A stretch of 64,000 nucleotides of DNA, from positions 1-64,000 of the forward strand of contig JAUIGN010000026.1 in NCBI GenBank assembly GCA_030430075.1. Reading direction: 5' to 3'. The translations under genes were made by a program, and so were the position numbers. Under the pieces are notes generated by a model that was not told where the DNA came from, made no database searches, and saw only the letters and a list, made by a program, of their open reading frames with translations. The DNA comes from a bacterium. Lineage in GTDB: Bacteria; Planctomycetota; Planctomycetia; Pirellulales; Pirellulaceae. Below are positions 52,110-61,445 of this stretch, in pieces (the first letter of the stretch is position 1; the number at the start of each line of letters is the position of its first letter).

Positions 52110-53744
52110 ATGGCAAAAGGCCTGACGAAATCGCGGACCCCTGAGAGCAGCGCCCGCCCCGGTTCTCGACACGTGTGGGAACCGAACTCGGCGACCGACG
52201 AAGTGCTCAAACTGCTTGAGAGCCCGGACACATACCACGAACGAACGTCGTCAGTGGAATGTTTGGAAACGCACATCTCGTGGCTCTTCTTCACGGATCA
52301 TTTCGTTTACAAGCTCAAGAAGCCGGTCTGCTTCGACTTTCTGGATTTCAGCACGGTCGACAAACGCAAGCTGGCCTGCCGTCAGGAAGTGGAACTGAAT
52401 CGACGTTTGGCGCGTGACGTTTATCTGGGCGCGGTTCCCATTGTCAGGCTGCCGAGCGGTGGTCTCGGTTTTGACCGCCCGGGTGAACCGATCGACTGGG
52501 TGGTCAAGATGCATCGGCTGCCGGCCGCAAAGTCGCTGGACCAAGTGAGTACACAAGGTGCACTCAACGCCCGTGCCCTTGATTCGCTCGCCAGTCGTCT
52601 GACGAAGTTCTATAGCCAACTGCCACCTGTCTCGCTGGCCGTCGCGGACTACCAGGAACAGTTTGAGCGGCACGTGGTGGCTAACCGGGACGAACTGCTG
52701 GCCGCATCGCACCATTTCGAACGTGCTCAAGTCGAGCGAATTCAAGAGCGGCAGCTCCGCCTGATCAGATTGGTCCCGGACCTGCTCGCGGATCGTGTCC
52801 TCGACGGTCGCATCATCGAAGGCCACGGCGACCTCCGGCCGGAACACATCTTTCTGACGTCGCCCCCGGTGGTGATCGACTGCATCGAGTTCAGTTCCGA
52901 GTTTCGTACGCTGGACGTCGTCGATGAGCTTTCTTTCCTCTGCATGGAAAGTGATTTTCTGGGCGCCAACGAGATTGGCCGGAAGATTCTCAGCCACTAT
53001 TTGCGGACAACGGGCGACCAGCCGCCGCAACTTCTCTTGGACTTCTATCGCGCGTACCGGGCATGCGTGCGGGCCAAGGTGGTTGCCCTTCGCGCCGACC
53101 AGGTACCGGAACATCAACGGTCCCAGGCCTTGACGTCCGCCCAGCAGTACCTCGACCTGGCCGACCAATACACCAGGCAGTTGGGCGAACCGACCGTGGT
53201 GGTCGTCAGAGGCCTATCGGGAACCGGCAAGTCCACGATCGCCGACATGGTAAGCCAAAAGATCGCGGCACCACTTCTCCAGACCGATGCCGTGCGCCGC
53301 AAGATGTTCCCCGGTCCGTTCCCCAGCACGGCCTACAACGGCGGTTGTTACAGTCCTCCCAACCGCCGGCGGGTGTACCAGGAGATGCACGCGATGGCGG
53401 ACGAGTATGTCGCACATGGACGCTCCGTCGTGCTGGACGGCACCTACTTGACGGCGCACCTTCGGCAGGAAGTACAAGACCTGGCCGCCCGCCGCCATGC
53501 CAGGCTCGTCTGCATTCGTTGCGAATGTGCCGACGAGCTGGCCATGGAACGGATCAGCAGCCGCGAACAGGAATCGGTTGCCTTCTCGGACGCACGCCCC
53601 GACTTTCCTTTGCGGCAGCGGCGCGACGAGGAGCCTGACCCGGCGGGCCTCGAAACGATCAGCGTGGATACGACCCTGAACACCGTCGAACCGATCGGCA
53701 CGATTCTCGCCGCGCTCCGCGCTGCCTGCCTGCCGCCACAATAG
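52110..53744 (+). CDS. fused aminoglycoside-phosphotransferase-like and P-loop kinase protein
   Basis: 544 residues from the ATG at 52110 (GAAGGA six bases upstream). The N-terminal ~330 residues resemble a protein-kinase-like/aminoglycoside phosphotransferase fold: VYKLKKPVCFDFLDFST (Lys), IIEGHGDLRPEHIFL (catalytic HGD) and VVIDCIEFSSEFRTLDVVDE (metal Asp). The C-terminal ~170 residues are a zeta-toxin/gluconate-kinase-like P-loop kinase with RGLSGTGKSTIAD, DGTYL and an arginine-rich lid. The combination is a known bacterial 'bifunctional phosphotransferase/ATP-binding' family whose substrates have not been established to my knowledge. Both active sites look complete. It follows the YbaK-like gene closely. 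Confidence 0.8.
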   Translation: MAKGLTKSRTPESSARPGSRHVWEPNSATDEVLKLLESPDTYHERTSSVECLETHISWLFFTDHFVYKLKKPVCFDFLDFSTVDKRKLACRQEVELNRRLARDVYLGAVPIVRLPSGGLGFDRPGEPIDWVVKMHRLPAAKSLDQVSTQGALNARALDSLASRLTKFYSQLPPVSLAVADYQEQFERHVVANRDELLAASHHFERAQVERIQERQLRLIRLVPDLLADRVLDGRIIEGHGDLRPEHIFLTSPPVVIDCIEFSSEFRTLDVVDELSFLCMESDFLGANEIGRKILSHYLRTTGDQPPQLLLDFYRAYRACVRAKVVALRADQVPEHQRSQALTSAQQYLDLADQYTRQLGEPTVVVVRGLSGTGKSTIADMVSQKIAAPLLQTDAVRRKMFPGPFPSTAYNGGCYSPPNRRRVYQEMHAMADEYVAHGRSVVLDGTYLTAHLRQEVQDLAARRHARLVCIRCECADELAMERISSREQESVAFSDARPDFPLRQRRDEEPDPAGLETISVDTTLNTVEPIGTILAALRAACLPPQ

Positions 53745-54036
53745 CTTGAGTGGGCCGATCGCAACCCACCTCCCCCCGGCGCTCCAGGTTTGCGCCGGTC
53801 AACAGACCGGCGGGCGGTCGCCGGCGTGATCCCCCGCGTTGCGATTGGTCGCTTCGCGCCAGCCGTCGTCAGGCGGAAGGCCGTGGTGAATCCGCGCGTC
53901 AGCGTGGCTATAATCCAGGGGACCCGTCTAGCGGCGGACCGCACCCACACCAAGAACAGCCCTAGGTAAATCGACTGGTGCCCCGGTTTGTGGTCTCGCC
54001 ATCCTCTGCCAGCCCCGCCTTCTGGACGAATTGAAC
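53745..54036. other. intergenic region, nothing recognised
   Basis: About 290 bp between the kinase and the cytochrome/DUF1549 gene; no hairpin with a U-tract and no repeat family seen. Confidence 0.4.
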
Positions 54037-57000
54037 ATGTGGCTCAACATCGCGGGACGACACCTGCTGATTGCGATGGGACTGACGAGCGAGACGCGGT
54101 TGCGGCCGGACCGCGGGTTGCTCCCAATCATGGCCGGACTGCTCGCCGCATCGGCGACGGCAGTTGCCGCGGCGGACGAAGCGGGGGAGCTGTTCTCCCG
54201 CCAGATTCGCCCCCTGCTGGCGACACGTTGCCTCGAATGCCATAGCGGGCCGCGGCCCGAGGGCGGACTGGACCTCAGCCGTCGTGAAACGCTGGCGAAG
54301 GGTGGGGACAGCGGCCCTCCGCTGGATGCCGCGAACCCGCAGGCCGGCTTGCTCTGGCGGCGCGTGGCGGACGACGAGATGCCTCCAGAACATCCCTTGA
54401 CGGACGCAGAGAAGACATTGCTCCGCCAATGGCTTGACGCCGGCGCCACATGGACCGGCGCTGCGGCGATTGACTACCTGAAGTACAGTTCAACCAACCG
54501 AGCCGGTTACGACTGGTGGTCCTTGCAGCCGCTGCACCCAACCGGCGTTCCGGCGGTGGAGCATTCTAGTTGGCCACGTAGCGACCTGGACCGCTTCGTC
54601 CTGGCGCGACTTGAACGGGCCGACCTGGCACCGTCGCCTCCGGCATCCGCCAGAACGTTGATTCGCCGAGTGACGATCGACTTGACGGGCTTGCCGCCGA
54701 CGCCGGAAGAGGTGACCGCTTTCACTCAAAACCCCACGGATCAGGCCTACGCCGCATTGATCGACCGGCTTCTCGAGTCGCCGGCATACGGCGAACGCTG
54801 GGGCCGCCACTGGCTGGACGTCGTCCGGTTCGGTGAAAGCGACGGCTTTGAACGCAACCAACCACGGAAGAACGCCTGGCCCTATCGCGATTGGGTGATC
54901 GAAGCGCTGAACGCGGATCTTCCTTATGACGAATTCGTTCGGCAGCAATTGGCGGGCGACCTCCTGACAGGGGGAACCGCGGGCGCGGCGTCGTCCGGCT
55001 TTCTTGTCGCCGGGGTTCACAACACCGTCGTCGGGCAAAGCGAGCGGATGAAGCGGCTCGCGCGCCAGGACGAACTCGAGGAGATCGTGGCGACCGTCGG
55101 CCAGTCGTTCCTCGGTTTGACCATCAACTGCGCACGATGCCACGACCACAAGTTCGATCCAATCCGCAGCGAAGAATACTATCGCGTCATCTCCGCCTTG
55201 GACGGCGTCCGTCATGGAGAACGGGAGATCAGTCTTCCCGAAACGACCGCCCGCCTGCAGACCGTGCAGACGAAGATGGCAGGCCTCCGTCAAGCTCGCC
55301 GGGAAATCGACGCCGCCGCGCGGGCCGCCATCCTCGCTCGACGAAACGCGTCCGCCACGCACAACAGCCCGATCGAACGCCCGCGTCCGTTGGCGAGCTG
55401 GGAATTTGAGGGGGATCTTCGGGACAGCATCGGCAAGCTGCACGGTAAGGCCTTTGGCCATGCCCGTGTGGAGCAGGGCGCTCTGATCGTCGATGGAGTC
55501 GACAGTTACGTGCAAGCCGGGCCGCTCGACAAGGACTTGCATGCCAAGACGCTCGAAGCCTGGGTCCTGCTGGACAATTTGCAGCAGCGCGGCGGCGGCG
55601 TCGTGAGTGTCGAGACGTCGGACGGTGGCGTCTTTGACGCGATCGTGTTTGGCGAACGCGAGCCGGGACGGTGGATGGCGGGGAGCAACGGCTTTGTCCG
55701 GACCCAATCATTCGGCGGAGAGAACGAGCAGGCGGCGGCCGGCGAGCCGGTTCATGTGGCCATCGTGTACCGTCGCGACGGCACAATCACCGGATATCGC
55801 AACGGGCTTCCCTACGGCCGGCCCTACAAGTCGGGACACACCTCCTTTCCCGCAGGGACGTCGCAGGTCGTATTCGGGCTGCGTCACCATCAACCGGGAG
55901 GCAACCGGATGCTGGCCGGTCGAATTCTCCGGGCCAACCTGTACGACACCGCCTTGTCGGCTGACGCCGTCGCCGCGTCCGCGGGAGTCGAGAATCAGTA
56001 TGTTTCCGCAGCAGCAATCATCAAGTCACTCTCGCCGGCGAAGCGGGCCGAGCGGGAGTCACTGTCGGCCGAATTGGCCGGCCTCGAAGCCGCCGCTCGG
56101 GAACTTGCCGGGCAGGCCAAGCGGAAGATGTACACCGTCACTCCCGGCACGCCGGCACGAATGCGAGTTCATCTGCGCGGGAGCGTGACCGATTTGGGTC
56201 AAGAAGTCGCACCTGGCGGCGTCGCGGCCGTTCGTGGTGTCGACCCCGGATTTGATCTGCCGGTGGATGCCGGTGATGCCGAGCGGCGTCGGCGCCTGGC
56301 CGATTGGATCAGTTCCGAGCGCAATCCGCTGCTCGCCCGAGTCATCGTGAATCGGGTCTGGCACTACCATTTTGGGGTTGGCATCGTCGACACACCGAAT
56401 GACCTGGGTTTCAACGGCGGCCGCCCCAGCCATCCAGACCTGCTCGACTGGCTTGCGCTCAACTTTCGCGATGGCGGCTTTCGACTCAAGCAACTGCATC
56501 GTCAGATCGTCACCTCCGCCACGTACCGCCAGGCGTCGACGCTGAACCCGCGAGCACTCGCCAAGGATGCTGATAACCGGCTCTTGTGGCGTTATTCCCC
56601 GCGGCGGGTCGAGGCGGAAGTGCTGCGAGACGCGATGCTGGTTGCGGCAGGGCAGATGAATCGCCAGGCCGGCGGCCCGGGGTTTGAAGACGTGACGATT
56701 ACTTACAATAGCGGCACGACGTACTATGAGCCGATCGACAGCAGCGAACCTGCCTTGCAGCGGCGGACCGTCTACCGCTTCACCCCGCGCGGCGGCCGCA
56801 GCGCGTTGCTCGACACCTTCGACTGTCCTGATCCGTCCGCCGCGGCCCCTCGACGGTCCGTCACGACGACCCCCTTGCAAGCACTCAGCCTGCTGAACAA
56901 TGCGTTTGTCTTGCGCATGTCGAAACAACTGGCCGACCGGGTCGAGCGTCAGGTCGGCACGGATCTAACGCAGCAAGTGCGGCAGGCCTGGCTGTACACG

Positions 57001-57120
57001 GTCGCTCGCTTGCCGGACGACGATGAGCTGCGTGCCTCCCGTCAGCTTGCCGCCGAGCATGGTCTGCCGATGCTGGCCCGCGCCCTGTTTAACACCAACG
57101 AATTCGTCGTGATCGAGTAA
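54037..57120 (+). CDS. exported planctomycete cytochrome c/DUF1549/LamG/DUF1553 protein
   Basis: 1027 residues; the start is uncertain (ATG 54037; TTG 54031 and later ATGs such as 54130, which begins a shorter signal peptide MAGLLAASATAVAAADE, are alternatives). Domains in order: planctomycete-type cytochrome c (RCLECH, C65/C68/H69), DUF1549 (~150-370, YGERWGRHWLDVVRF; a second haem-like CARCHDHKFDP at 365-375), a concanavalin/LamG domain (~450-640) and DUF1553 (~740-1000, WISSERNPLLARVIVNRVW, TTPLQALSLLN). It pairs with the DUF1501 gene 395 bp downstream; these two families co-occur throughout planctomycetes, probably in exported glycan or redox processing. Function remains unproven. Confidence 0.9.
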   Translation: MWLNIAGRHLLIAMGLTSETRLRPDRGLLPIMAGLLAASATAVAAADEAGELFSRQIRPLLATRCLECHSGPRPEGGLDLSRRETLAKGGDSGPPLDAANPQAGLLWRRVADDEMPPEHPLTDAEKTLLRQWLDAGATWTGAAAIDYLKYSSTNRAGYDWWSLQPLHPTGVPAVEHSSWPRSDLDRFVLARLERADLAPSPPASARTLIRRVTIDLTGLPPTPEEVTAFTQNPTDQAYAALIDRLLESPAYGERWGRHWLDVVRFGESDGFERNQPRKNAWPYRDWVIEALNADLPYDEFVRQQLAGDLLTGGTAGAASSGFLVAGVHNTVVGQSERMKRLARQDELEEIVATVGQSFLGLTINCARCHDHKFDPIRSEEYYRVISALDGVRHGEREISLPETTARLQTVQTKMAGLRQARREIDAAARAAILARRNASATHNSPIERPRPLASWEFEGDLRDSIGKLHGKAFGHARVEQGALIVDGVDSYVQAGPLDKDLHAKTLEAWVLLDNLQQRGGGVVSVETSDGGVFDAIVFGEREPGRWMAGSNGFVRTQSFGGENEQAAAGEPVHVAIVYRRDGTITGYRNGLPYGRPYKSGHTSFPAGTSQVVFGLRHHQPGGNRMLAGRILRANLYDTALSADAVAASAGVENQYVSAAAIIKSLSPAKRAERESLSAELAGLEAAARELAGQAKRKMYTVTPGTPARMRVHLRGSVTDLGQEVAPGGVAAVRGVDPGFDLPVDAGDAERRRRLADWISSERNPLLARVIVNRVWHYHFGVGIVDTPNDLGFNGGRPSHPDLLDWLALNFRDGGFRLKQLHRQIVTSATYRQASTLNPRALAKDADNRLLWRYSPRRVEAEVLRDAMLVAAGQMNRQAGGPGFEDVTITYNSGTTYYEPIDSSEPALQRRTVYRFTPRGGRSALLDTFDCPDPSAAAPRRSVTTTPLQALSLLNNAFVLRMSKQLADRVERQVGTDLTQQVRQAWLYTVARLPDDDELRASRQLAAEHGLPMLARALFNTNEFVVIE

Positions 57121-57514
57121 CGTGACCGACGCTGGTACTTCAGATTGTCGTCAACACCGAGTCCGGCGCAAAACGCCCTGCCGTAGGTCATACTGTGCAT
57201 GACGCTCGCCCCATTACCGACGCCCTCTCGCCTGGCATTGACTATACTCAGGGCAATTGGCCTAGCCCGGATTATTCATTAGCCGTTGGGCGTTAGCCCC
57301 GGTTCCTTTGAAAACAGAGCAAACCGGACGCTAACGCGTTCCGGCTGATATGCGGGGCGTTTTGGGTAAGTTCACCACAAGAGATTGCGGCACAGTAACT
57401 TGCACTGAATCGTCGCAGGTTCATGAATCATCCGGCCTAGCGTTCCGGCACGACCGACCTTGCGCTGGGCGTACTGCGGGCCACCGCTCCTCCCTCTCCA
57501 ACCGAGCATTCGGC
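57121..57514. other. intergenic region with REP-like composite repeat
   Basis: About 390 bp between the paired genes. The repeat at 57283-57435 takes up the middle. The first 160 bp contain nothing recognised. Confidence 0.5.
57283..57435 (+). repeat. REP-like composite repeat, best copy
   Basis: The head GCCGTTGGGCGTTAGCCCC...CAAACCGGACGCTAACGCG...CCGGCTGATATGCGGGG is an imperfect hairpin. The tail TTCACCACAAGAGATTGCGG, CTTGCACTGAATCG and TTCATGAATCATCCGG follows directly. Matches at 32669-32830 (+) and 29268-29435 (-) keep head and tail together. Confidence 0.75.
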
Positions 57515-58951
57515 ATGAATCACCTCCGATCGATGGATCGTCGCGAATTTCTCAATTGGGGCACACACGGCCTGGCGGCGACGGCGTTGACGAGCCTGCT
57601 CCTCAACGATGGGGTCCTTGCAACCGATTCTGCCGGGGCGACTCCTTTCTTGAGTGTTGCACCGAAAGCCAAGCGGGCGATCCACATTTGCCTGGTAGGC
57701 GGCATGAGCCATTTGGACTCGTTTGACTATAAGCCCGAACTGGCAGCAATGCACGGGAAGTCGCTGGTCAGCGATGAGAAGCCTGACATCTTCTTTGGCA
57801 AGGTCGGCCTGCTGCGCAAGCATGACTGGGAATTCAAACAGCGGGGCGAGAGCGGTCTGTGGATTTCGGAGATGTTCCCGCACATCGCCAAGCTGGCGGA
57901 CGAACTGACCGTCGTTCGTTCGATGGTCACCGGGTCGGCAAATCATACGCCGGCTTTGTTCTTTGAGAACAGCGGTTTCGAATTCAACGGGTACCCGTCG
58001 CTCGGAAGCTGGCTGTCGCATGGGTTGGGCAACGAGTCGGATTCGCTGCCGACGTATGTCGTGCTCGCCGACGCCCGCGGCGGCCCCAACGGCGGTGCCT
58101 CAAACTGGAGTAACGGATTCCTTCCTTCACAGCACCAGGGGGTCGAGTTTCGGGGAGGGGACCAACCGGTCCGCGACCTGTTTCCCGCCCATCGACTTGG
58201 CGCTGAAGCTGAACGTGGGGTGCGTGATTTCCTCGACGTCGTCAATCGTCGTCACGCAGCAAGGCTGGGCAACGACCCGCTCCTCGCCGCGCGCATCCGC
58301 AGCTACGACCTGGCTGCCAAGATGCAAGTTTCCGTGCCGGAAGTCAGCGACTTGTCGCAGGAGCCGGCGAAGACTCTGGAGATGTATGGCCTGAATGTCG
58401 AACCTACGGCCGATTGTGCTCGACGATGCCTCCTGGGCCGCCGGCTGCTGGAACGAGGCGTTCGATTTGTGCAGGTTTACTCCGGCGGACCGGTGGCCGG
58501 CAACCCGCGGGCCAGTTGGGACGCCCATGAGAACGTCAAAGAGAATCACGCGATCGAGGCGGCACGGATCGACCAGCCGGTGGCCGCCCTGCTCAACGAC
58601 CTCAAACGGTCGGGCATGCTGGATGACACCCTGGTTCTCTTTACGACCGAGTTCGGCCGAACGCCGTTTGCCCAGTCGGAAGCCAATACGGTCGGCCTTG
58701 GTCGCGACCACAATCGTTACGGGTTCTCGGTCTGGATGGCAGGCGCCGGATTAAAGCCGGGAATCGCCTATGGAGCCACCGACGACGTTGGTTGGAAAGC
58801 GGTGGAAGCTCCGGTCAGTTGGCACGACTTCCACGCCACGGTCCTGCATTTGTTTGGCATCGATCACGAGAAGCTCACCTACTACCACAACGGAATTCAG
58901 CGCCGCCTGACCAACGTTCATGGGAATGTTGTCGAGGGACTGCTGGCCTGA
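57515..58951 (+). CDS. DUF1501 protein with Tat-like signal
   Basis: 478 residues from the ATG at 57515. The N-terminus MDRREFLNWGTHGLAATALTS is a Tat-type leader (RRxF with a weak hydrophobic core), so export in folded form is expected. The body is the DUF1501 (alkaline-phosphatase superfamily-like) fold: AIHICLVGGMSHLDSFDYKP, VRSMVTGSANHTP, LVLFTTEFGRTPF and DHNRYGFSVWMAGAG. Metal-binding Asp/His residues typical of the superfamily are visible in GGMSHLDSFD and GRDHN. It is the standard partner of the cytochrome/DUF1549/DUF1553 protein upstream. Substrate unknown; hydrolysis of a sulfate or phosphate ester is speculative. Confidence 0.9.
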   Translation: MNHLRSMDRREFLNWGTHGLAATALTSLLLNDGVLATDSAGATPFLSVAPKAKRAIHICLVGGMSHLDSFDYKPELAAMHGKSLVSDEKPDIFFGKVGLLRKHDWEFKQRGESGLWISEMFPHIAKLADELTVVRSMVTGSANHTPALFFENSGFEFNGYPSLGSWLSHGLGNESDSLPTYVVLADARGGPNGGASNWSNGFLPSQHQGVEFRGGDQPVRDLFPAHRLGAEAERGVRDFLDVVNRRHAARLGNDPLLAARIRSYDLAAKMQVSVPEVSDLSQEPAKTLEMYGLNVEPTADCARRCLLGRRLLERGVRFVQVYSGGPVAGNPRASWDAHENVKENHAIEAARIDQPVAALLNDLKRSGMLDDTLVLFTTEFGRTPFAQSEANTVGLGRDHNRYGFSVWMAGAGLKPGIAYGATDDVGWKAVEAPVSWHDFHATVLHLFGIDHEKLTYYHNGIQRRLTNVHGNVVEGLLA

Positions 58952-59039
58952 CCGCGTCCACGCGAAGTATCGCCACGCACCAGATACCACGGCGTCTGGA
59001 TTTGAGGTGCGTTTTCTGACAGTCCGTTGAAACACACGA

Positions 59040-59400
59040 CGCGGAGCGCCACCAACGGAACGGCTCGGCGTCGTTCCAACCTGCTCGGCGTCGTTCCAAC
59101 CTGCTCGGCGCGGGTCTCCGACCCCGCCGAAACCGCCGACCGAAGGTCTCAAGAAACAAGACGATCCCCTCCGCCAAACCGGAAGAACGGAGGAGGGAGA
59201 CCTCTCGGTCAGCCAATGTGCGTGGTCAGAGACCAGCGCACAACAGGTACCACGCAACCTGCTCGGCACGGGTCGTAACCTGCTCGGCACGGGTCGCAAC
59301 TTACTCGGCACGGGTCGCAACCTGCTCGGCGTCGTTCCAACCTGCTCGGCGCGGGTCTCCGACCCCGCCGAAACCGCCGACCGAAGGTCTCCTCCCACCG
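59040..59400 (+). repeat. composite hairpin repeats, copies 3 and 4, with 21-bp tandem array
   Basis: Core copies at 59113-59150 and 59354-59391 (GGTCTCCGACCCCGCCG...GACCGAAGGTCTC). The first is followed by a ~50-bp loop and the D module GAGACCTCTCGGTCAGCC...GGTCAGAGACCAGCGCACA (59199-59240). Between them lie four to five 21-bp units CGCAACCTGCTCGGCACGGG (59269-59350). The core and D modules are inverted relative to each other and can form a long hairpin. Confidence 0.75.
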
Positions 59401-59411
59401 ACCATACGCTC

Positions 59412-59469
59412 CCATTCCTCACTTCCCAACCCATTCCTCACTTCCCAACCCATTCCTCGCTTCCCAACC
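59412..59469 (+). repeat. three tandem 19-bp copies
   Basis: CCATTCCTCACTTCCCAAC is repeated three times in a row, with a fourth diverged start (CCGTTCC) at 59469. It directly follows the composite repeat. Confidence 0.8.
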
Positions 59470-59772
59470 CGTTCCATCGGGGTCCCAGCGACCGTTCCCA
59501 GCACCATGTCCACCAACCCAGCGAACCGCTGATGGGGAAAATTGTTGACGATACGTTCCCAGCAAATGCGAGAGCGGATGACGTCATGCACAGCATGACC
59601 TACGGAATCGCCGAAAGACGCCTGCCGTATTCCGTCTGACGGATGGGCCCGGCAGGCAGCGCGGCGCGCGGTTGCGGTTACTTGCAGAGATGCGGCGATT
59701 AGAAGAGTATGTAATTTCCCAGGCGCTGCTCGCCTGACCGCTGACATCGGCCCGATTCGCTCCGGATGTGTT

Positions 59773-61443
59773 ATGTATTTCAAGCTCAGTTGCCCACATT
59801 GCGATAAGTCGCTCAAAGTTCGCGAAGAGCAGGCTGGCAAGAAATGTCGCTGCCCTTATTGCAAGACCCCGTTCGTCCTGCCGGTCCCGTCGGGCGTCGA
59901 TCTGGGCCTGCCGGACAACCCGTCCGCCGGTGGTGGCGGCGAATCGACGGCGCCGGCCGGTTTTCCGAATATCAACGTCGGCGGTACTTCGACCTCCAGC
60001 CCATCCGGTCGTGGTGCAGCGGGCCAGGCCACGCCGGGCAACCGGCCTCAAGCAGCCGCCAACCGCGCGCGCCCCGCGGGGGCCAAACGACCAGCCGCCG
60101 GCCAGCCTCCCGCCCCGGAACTGGGCGCGAGCCATGCCAACGAAGGCACCGACATCAGTCTGGTGACCAGCGGATTGATTGGACTGGCCGGAGCGATGGT
60201 CATCTTCGCCTTGCTTTATCCGCTCTGGATCAATGATGTCCGGATCGGCAACATGTTCTGGGACAGCGTGGGAATCAACTTTCCGACCACCCTGTTGATG
60301 TGCTGGTCGTTTGCGATCCTGTTTCTCAAGTCCCGGCAATTGGCGCGTCAGAGGTCGGCCATGTTGATGGATTTGCTGCCGACAGAGATCTCTTCGGAAA
60401 TAACGATTGACTCGCTGGATCGGTTTGTGGCTCACATCCACAGCCTTCCCAGCGAAGCGCGACAGAGCATTCTGGTCAACCGGGTGCTGCGCGGCATTGA
60501 ACATTTTCGCGTGAGGAAGAGTGCCGCGGAAACGGTCACGATGATGGAGTCGCAGTCGGCCATTGATGCTGCCAATGTCGCAGGCAGCTTTACGATTGTA
60601 AAAGTTTTCATCTGGGCCATGCCCATCCTGGGCTTCATCGGCACGGTGATGGGCGTCAGCAGCGCGGTCAGCGGCCTCTCCGCAACCTTGGAAAATGCGG
60701 CCGACGTCTCTGCGGTCACCGATTCGATGAAAGGCGTGTTCGGCGGCCTGGGCACCGCCTTCGACACGACACTGCTGGCGCTGATCATGAGTATGATCGT
60801 GAAAATCCCGACCTCCGCACTGCAGAAGAGTGAAGATGGATTGGTCACGATTGCGGACGAGTACTGCAACGAGAATTTGCTGCGGCGACTGAACGACGGT
60901 CGCGAAGGGGGCGCCGAACGCGGCGCCGGCGGCGGCCTGGGGGGGGATCTGACCGTATTCCGCCAGGCGGTTGAAGCCGCGATGGGGACGCATCACGCCG
61001 AACTCGAGAACTGGTTGCAACGGCTCGACGCCATCGGCTCGAAGCTGACCACTCAGGTTGCCAAGGGCTGGACCGACATCAATGCCAAGATGAAGGATCA
61101 ACAAGAGCAACAGTTGGCCGCTTTCAAGCAGCAGTACGCGGAACAGACATCCCGCCTGCAAGGCCAGTTGCAGGAGATGAATTCGACCGCCATGGAGATT
61201 CAGAAGGCGTTGGCTGAATTGAGTCGCCAGGCGGCCTCGATGCAATCCGACGTCTCAAAATCCGTGGCGGGCTCGACGGATGCCCTGCAATCGCACTTCG
61301 CCGGGCTGGAGCGCGGTTTGAGCGGATTGAGCAGCGTACTCGAATCGCTCGGCGAGCAGCAAGTCGTCGTGCAGCAGGTCGAACCCGAACGGCGAGGTTG
61401 GTTTGGAGGAAGAAGCAGTAAAAAGCGTAACGGGCGCCGATAG
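59773..61443 (+). CDS. MotA/TolQ/ExbB-type proton-channel protein with zinc ribbon
   Basis: 556 residues. It begins with a zinc ribbon (CPHCDKSLKV...CRCPYCKTPF, ~7-34) and a Pro/Ala-rich linker (~35-115). Membrane helices lie at ~130-150 and ~165-190, then near 275-295 and 320-345. The ExbB/TolQ signature is GFIGTVMGVSSAVSGL...GGLGTAFDTTLLALI. The last ~180 residues are a long coiled coil ending in a basic tail. ExbB/TolQ proteins form pentameric proton channels that energise outer-membrane or periplasmic machines with ExbD/TolR. Two ExbD-like genes follow (2-bp gap, then ATGA overlap). The zinc ribbon is typical of planctomycetes and absent from E. coli ExbB. Confidence 0.88.
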   Translation: MYFKLSCPHCDKSLKVREEQAGKKCRCPYCKTPFVLPVPSGVDLGLPDNPSAGGGGESTAPAGFPNINVGGTSTSSPSGRGAAGQATPGNRPQAAANRARPAGAKRPAAGQPPAPELGASHANEGTDISLVTSGLIGLAGAMVIFALLYPLWINDVRIGNMFWDSVGINFPTTLLMCWSFAILFLKSRQLARQRSAMLMDLLPTEISSEITIDSLDRFVAHIHSLPSEARQSILVNRVLRGIEHFRVRKSAAETVTMMESQSAIDAANVAGSFTIVKVFIWAMPILGFIGTVMGVSSAVSGLSATLENAADVSAVTDSMKGVFGGLGTAFDTTLLALIMSMIVKIPTSALQKSEDGLVTIADEYCNENLLRRLNDGREGGAERGAGGGLGGDLTVFRQAVEAAMGTHHAELENWLQRLDAIGSKLTTQVAKGWTDINAKMKDQQEQQLAAFKQQYAEQTSRLQGQLQEMNSTAMEIQKALAELSRQAASMQSDVSKSVAGSTDALQSHFAGLERGLSGLSSVLESLGEQQVVVQQVEPERRGWFGGRSSKKRNGRR

Positions 61444-61445
61444 CC

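Larger units (their letters stand above)
58952..59772. other. 820-bp repeat-rich intergenic region
   Basis: Apart from the composite repeats and the 19-bp tandem array, the stretch 59480-59772 has no gene or recognisable signal. The ExbB-like gene starts at 59773 without a strong ribosome site. Confidence 0.5.
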
